Source of the DNA: Siphonodentalium dalli
Lineage: Eukaryota > Mollusca > Scaphopoda > Gadilida > Siphonodentaliidae
DNA: 64,000 bases
Assembly: GCA_032622095.1 (NCBI GenBank)
Contig: CP136063.1
Location: 206,449,934 to 206,513,933, forward strand
Direction of reading: 5' to 3'
Notes under the pieces: model-generated
What the model was told of the DNA's origin: nothing
Databases searched by the model: none
What the model saw: only the letters and a program-made list of their open reading frames with translations
In this document: positions 59,811 through 64,000 of the stretch, piece after piece
How the letters are laid out: each line of letters begins with the position of its first letter
How positions within the stretch are numbered: position 1 is the stretch's first letter
Position numbers and translations under genes: made by a program

Positions 59811-61312
59811 TAAAAAAAATGAAAGTGTCAATGACAATGTAGCTCAACTTGGAAAGGGAATAATTTAATGTATTACAGTCAATGGAGCGATTAGGAATGT
59901 GGAAAGTTGAATGTCTAATACTAGTTTATAGACATGAAGAGAAAAGTAAAATCCAAGATGGCTGCTGGTGGCCATGTTTTCGGCCGAATGACCCCAAAAT
60001 GAGTCGTTCCCATCTACATGTCATTGTTAACACCCATGACAAATTTTATGACGATCAGACTAAAGGTATTACCTGTAGCCCATGCTAAAGAATTTAGTCA
60101 TACAAAGAGTAAAATCCAAGATGGCTGCTGGCGGCCATGTTTTTTGGCCAAATGACCCCAAAATTACTCGTTCCCATCTAAATGTCAATATTAACATCAA
60201 TGACAAATTTCATGATGATCAGACGAACAGTACAACCTGTGGCCCATGCTAATGGATTAAATTTTGAAATCCAAGATGGCCGCTGGCGGCCATGTTTTTT
60301 GTCCGAATGACCCCAAAATGACTCGTCCCATCTACATTTCAATTTAAACAGCCATGACAAATTTTATGATGATCAGACTAAAGGTACAACCTGTAGCCCG
60401 TGCTAAAGGATTTAGTCATACAAAGAGTAAAATCCAAGATGGCTGCTGGCGACCATGTTTTCGGCCGAATGACCCCAAAATTACTCGTTCCCATCTACAT
60501 GTCAATATTATCATCCATGACAAATTTTATGATGATCAGACTAAAGGTACGACCTGCAGCCCATGCTAAAGAATTTAGTCATACAAAGAGTAAAATCCAA
60601 GATGGCTGCTGGCGGCCATGTTTTTTGGTCGAATGACCCCAAAATGACTCGTTCCCATCTACATGTCAATATTATCATCCATGAAAAATTCCATGATGAT
60701 CAGACGAACAGTACGACCTGTGGCCCGTGCTAATGGATTAAATTTTGAAATCCAAGATGGCCGCTGGCAGCCATGTTTTTTGTCCGAATGACCCCAAAAT
60801 GACTCGTTCCCATCTACATGTCATTGTTAATATCCATGACAAATTATATGATGATCAGACTAAAGGTACGACCTGCAGCCCGTGCTAAAGAATTTAGTCA
60901 TACAAAGAGTAAAATCCAAGATGGCTGCTGGCGGCCATGTTTTTTGGCCGAATGACCCAAAAATTACTCGTTCCCCTCTACATGTCAATATTAACATCCA
61001 TGACAAATTTCATGACAATAAGACAAACAGTACGGCCTGTAGCCCGTGCTAATGGATTGAATTTTGAAATCCAAAATGGCCGCTGGCGGCCATGTTTTTC
61101 GGCCGAATGACCCCAAAATGACTCGTTCCCATCTACATGTCAACATCCATGACAAATTTCATAATAATCGAACTAAAGGTACGAACCCGTGCTAAAGTAA
61201 ATTGTTGACGAATCACGCACTCACACAAACACCGGATACCAAGCCACACGCACGCCGGATACCAAGCCATGGCAATAGCTCAAACTTTACAAAGTAAAGT
61301 TGAGCTAAAAAG
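59811..61312 (+). mobile_element. 164-bp tandem-repeat element, plus orientation, complete
   Basis: Left arm aaagtgtcaatgacaatgta to agacatgaag; eight units; right arm ggataccaagccatggcaat, hairpin aactttac-aaa-gtaaagtt, gagctaaaaa. Left arm and first units nearly identical to the copy at 38005-39665. Confidence 0.88.
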
Positions 61313-61319
61313 GGGGGGT

Positions 61320-62200
61320 ATACTGTTTTGCACCTGTCCGTCCGTGCGTGCGTCCGTGAGTCCGTCCGATGTCTGTTCGTGTCATAACTTGAACAGTAGT
61401 GCTCGGATCTCAATGCAATTAGGTATGGATGTTCACTATTATGAGGACATTAAATAGAGGGTTCCATCGTTTTGTTTGGATTTTCCATTCTAGAGTTATT
61501 CATCTTTGTTTATCTGGAAATAGTGGCTTTTTGGTCCATCTGGTGTCTGTTCATGTCATAACCTGAACAGTAATGCTCGGATCTCAATGAAATTTTGTAT
61601 GGATGTTCACTACTATGAGGGCATTCAATAGAGGGTTCCATCGTTTTGTTCGGATTTTCCATTCTATAATTATTCATCTTTGTTCATCTGGAAATGTTGG
61701 CTTTTTGGTTCGTCTGGTGTCTGTTCATGTCGTAACTTCGACAGTTGTACTGATGGGATCTCAATGGGATTTGGTATGGATGTTCACTACTATGAGGACA
61801 TTAAAAAGAGGGTTCCATCGTTTTGTTCCGCTTTTCCATTCTAGAGTTATTCATCTTTGTTCATCTGGAAATGTTGGCTTTTTGGTCCGTCTGGTGTCTG
61901 TTCATGTCGTAACTTCCAACAGTTGTGCTGGGATCTCAATGGAATTTGGTATAGATGTTCACTGTTAAGAGGACATTCAATAGTTCTGTTCTGCTTTTCC
62001 ATTCTAGAGTAATTCATCTTTGTTTATCTGGAAATGTTGGCTGTTTGATCAATCCGAAGTCTGTTCAGCTCATAACTTGGAACAGTAATGCTCGGATCTC
62101 AATGAAATTTTGTATGGATGTTCACCACTATGAGGACATTTAATGGCAAATTCAAATGTTTGTTTTGGTTTTTTGTTCTATAGTTATTCATCTTTGTTTA
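61320..62200. repeat. ~174-bp tandem repeat, five units
   Basis: gtcataacttgaacagta-type starts at 61381, 61555, 61729, 61906 and 62069; units contain ctcggatctcaatg, tatggatgttcactac and ttcatctttgttcatctgg. Begins ggggggtatactgttttgcacctgtccgt. The 121-codon frame at 61603-61968 is repeat-derived. Confidence 0.85.
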
Positions 62201-62329
62201 TATGAAAATGCTGATTTCTGGGTCCATATGTCTGAGTATAGCCATCATAAGTTATAGATGTGCCCACACTAGGCGGTATGCCACGAGGGGGAATGCACCG
62301 GACGACAGTCCATCTCTTGTATTGTTCAA

Positions 62330-62752
62330 CAGGGCAAATAGCATGCCTGTCATTTGCAGAATGAGGTGCCCAGAGGGGTGAATTTATTGATGCTAATCCA
62401 CACAGCGGGCTAGCACCACCAAATTCACCCTCTGGAGTCCTCATTCTGCTTAGGCCTCATCTTCTGGGAAGTATCTATAGTATCAAATTAACATTGTTGT
62501 TACATTTCCCTTCTAGGAAGTTTCTATATCCCCCAATTTGCCGAAGATAAAATTCATAATTGAGGTGCCTAATGGGTGAACATCAACTGGGGAAACTTCA
62601 ATCTTATCCTAGGTCTGCCATAGCAGTTTAGGGCATTAGCAGAATGAGGTCTCCAGAAGGTGAATTTAGTGATGCTAGCCCATTGTGCAGGATAGCGTCA
62701 CCCTCTGGGGGACCCCATTCTGCAAATGACAGACTCACTATTTCAAGGCTTG
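62330..62752. mobile_element. hAT-type MITE, family F copy 13 (long form)
   Basis: Left end degenerate (cagggcaaatagcatg), right end CACTATTTCAAGGCTTG; two gaggt hairpins and the interior with aattgaggtgcctaatggg. Confidence 0.7.
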
Positions 62753-62819
62753 ATTGTATAATACATTGTTGCTTGATGCCAGGCACATACAATGTAGGAA
62801 TAGGCACACTATTTGCAGA

Positions 62820-63450
62820 CTTGCTCCTTTGGGGATTGTGATTCAGATTTGTTCAATCAGGGTCACCAGGTCAAGTAGGTGCAAGGCCAGCTACATTACT
62901 CTTTCTCTCCATAGTGATTTATAAGGCGTCTTCTATGCAGGAATCAAATGGCCTATTTTGCTTATATTTGGTATGAAATTACCTTGGGTGACAGATTTGT
63001 GAAAATGGGATCACAAAGTCAAATAAGGGCAGAGCCAGAGACTTGACTATTTCACTACATAGTAATTCTTAAAATATGTTTGCAAGAACTAGTTGGTTTA
63101 TTTAGCATAGAATGTTCTTCCTTGACTGCAATTAAGATTTTTTAAAATGGGGTCACCTGGTCAAATAGGAACCAAACGAAGGACAGTTTCCCTCTTAATA
63201 TGCTTCCTTCACAAGGACCATCAGGTCTATTTTACTAATATTTATCATATGTATGAAGGGTTCTTTGGTGTGTGGGACTCAAATTTATTCAGATGGGGTC
63301 ACCAGGTTAAATAGGGTGGGACCAGGGACATAACCATATGTCTCTATAGCAATTCTTGGACTATTTAGCTTACATATAGTATGGAGCAGTCAGGAGGATC
63401 CTTTAGTGACTGAGATTCAAATTTAAAATGAGGTCAACCTGTCAAGAAAT
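62820..63450. repeat. Degenerate repeat of the 'cagatttgttcaaatggggtcac' family
   Basis: Repeating gattcagatttgttca, ggggtcaccaggtcaaatag and gccagggacat units about every 150 bp, strongly decayed; see 58861. Confidence 0.6.
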
Positions 63451-64000
63451 GGCGGGGCTATGGGGAGTTTACACTTTTGTGTCTAATAAAATCATTGAAA
63501 TACCAAATTCATTAAAACATCTACCTTGGAACCACCCGACTGATTAATCTGACATACATGTATTGTGTTTTGGGTCCATGGATAATTGGGCTTCAAACAT
63601 GTCTAAATGGTTTTAGAAAAAGGCGCTTGTGGGATTGGAAATTTCCAACAATTGAGAAAGTTTGCTGTGTCAGTTGTGAAATTCCAACCTAAGACTTGGG
63701 AGTCTGTAGCCCGGTCGGAGGGGACTTGTTGAGCTGGAGGAGGAGGGGGGTGATCAGTAGTGTACAGTTGGTAATTTCAAGGTGGATTTTCACCAATCTA
63801 CATACGTGAAGTCTCTCTAGCCACATATCCTGTTTAAGAGCCATTTATTTTAAAGTGATTATGAAAAGTTCTGGTCTCTCGAGTCCCAGTCTTATCAGTC
63901 TGGTGGGCGACCCCACAGTCATTGACTGTCTTGTTTAAATGTTTGATAGCTCCCCATCTAGCGGTCACCCTGAAAATCCATGCCAAGGGTATAATCCAAG
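63451..64000. other. No recognised feature
   Basis: Unique-looking sequence with no coding or repeat signal I can support. Confidence 0.4.

Noticed and set aside
61603-61968. 121-codon frame with repeated VRLVSVHVVTS
   Set aside because: Product of the ~174-bp tandem repeat; period divisible by three by chance for two units and broken in the next.

Overview
The window reads as a bivalve-like mollusc nuclear genome (inference). It is AT-rich, has split genes with canonical GT-AG introns, and is packed with short non-autonomous transposons, tandem repeats and the degenerate 'gtccgtccatctgtc...ataactc' dispersed repeats common in bivalve genomes. The protein is clearly invertebrate AMPK alpha. 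The exact species cannot be read from the sequence.

Only one protein-coding gene is supported: the catalytic alpha subunit of AMP-activated protein kinase (PRKAA), plus strand, 16 exons from 8821 to the stop at 44742. The exons join without a phase error into 1402 nt (466 residues plus stop). Aligned to vertebrate alpha-2 the first residue is about Tyr80, and the activation-loop threonine then falls exactly at position 172. The N-terminal ~79 residues (glycine-rich loop, VAIK lysine) were not found in 1-8820 and probably lie upstream of the window. The exons are 42-148 bp islands in introns of 0.8-7.1 kb.

The most unusual gene-level feature is that three exons (8, 11 and 15) have their 3' end plus 5' splice site tandemly duplicated into the following intron, with periods of 63, 41 and 74 bp. 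In exon 8 the period is a multiple of three and the repeats stay open in frame. Three downstream donors could therefore add 21, 42 or 63 residues inside the autoinhibitory domain. A fourth, decayed copy of an exon boundary (the exon 3 acceptor) lies in intron 2.

The rest is mobile or repetitive DNA. (1) TTAA-flanked, CCCTTT-ended piggyBac-like MITEs of several families; three of these share one hairpin module and several sit back-to-back on one TTAA. (2) TA-flanked, almost fully palindromic Tc1/mariner-like MITEs. (3) Several hAT-type families, many with intact 8-bp target duplications. (4) tRNA-derived SINEs. (5) A large element family built of 164-bp tandem repeats, with 1,130-bp higher-order units at 53-56.4 kb. 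(6) Minisatellites.

Layout: 1-8820 repeats upstream of the first exon in the window; 8821-44742 AMPK alpha with repeat-filled introns; 44743-51430 3' flank with MITEs; 51.8-61.3 kb 164-bp repeat arrays; 61.3-63.5 kb degenerate tandem repeats; 63.5-64 kb no recognised feature.
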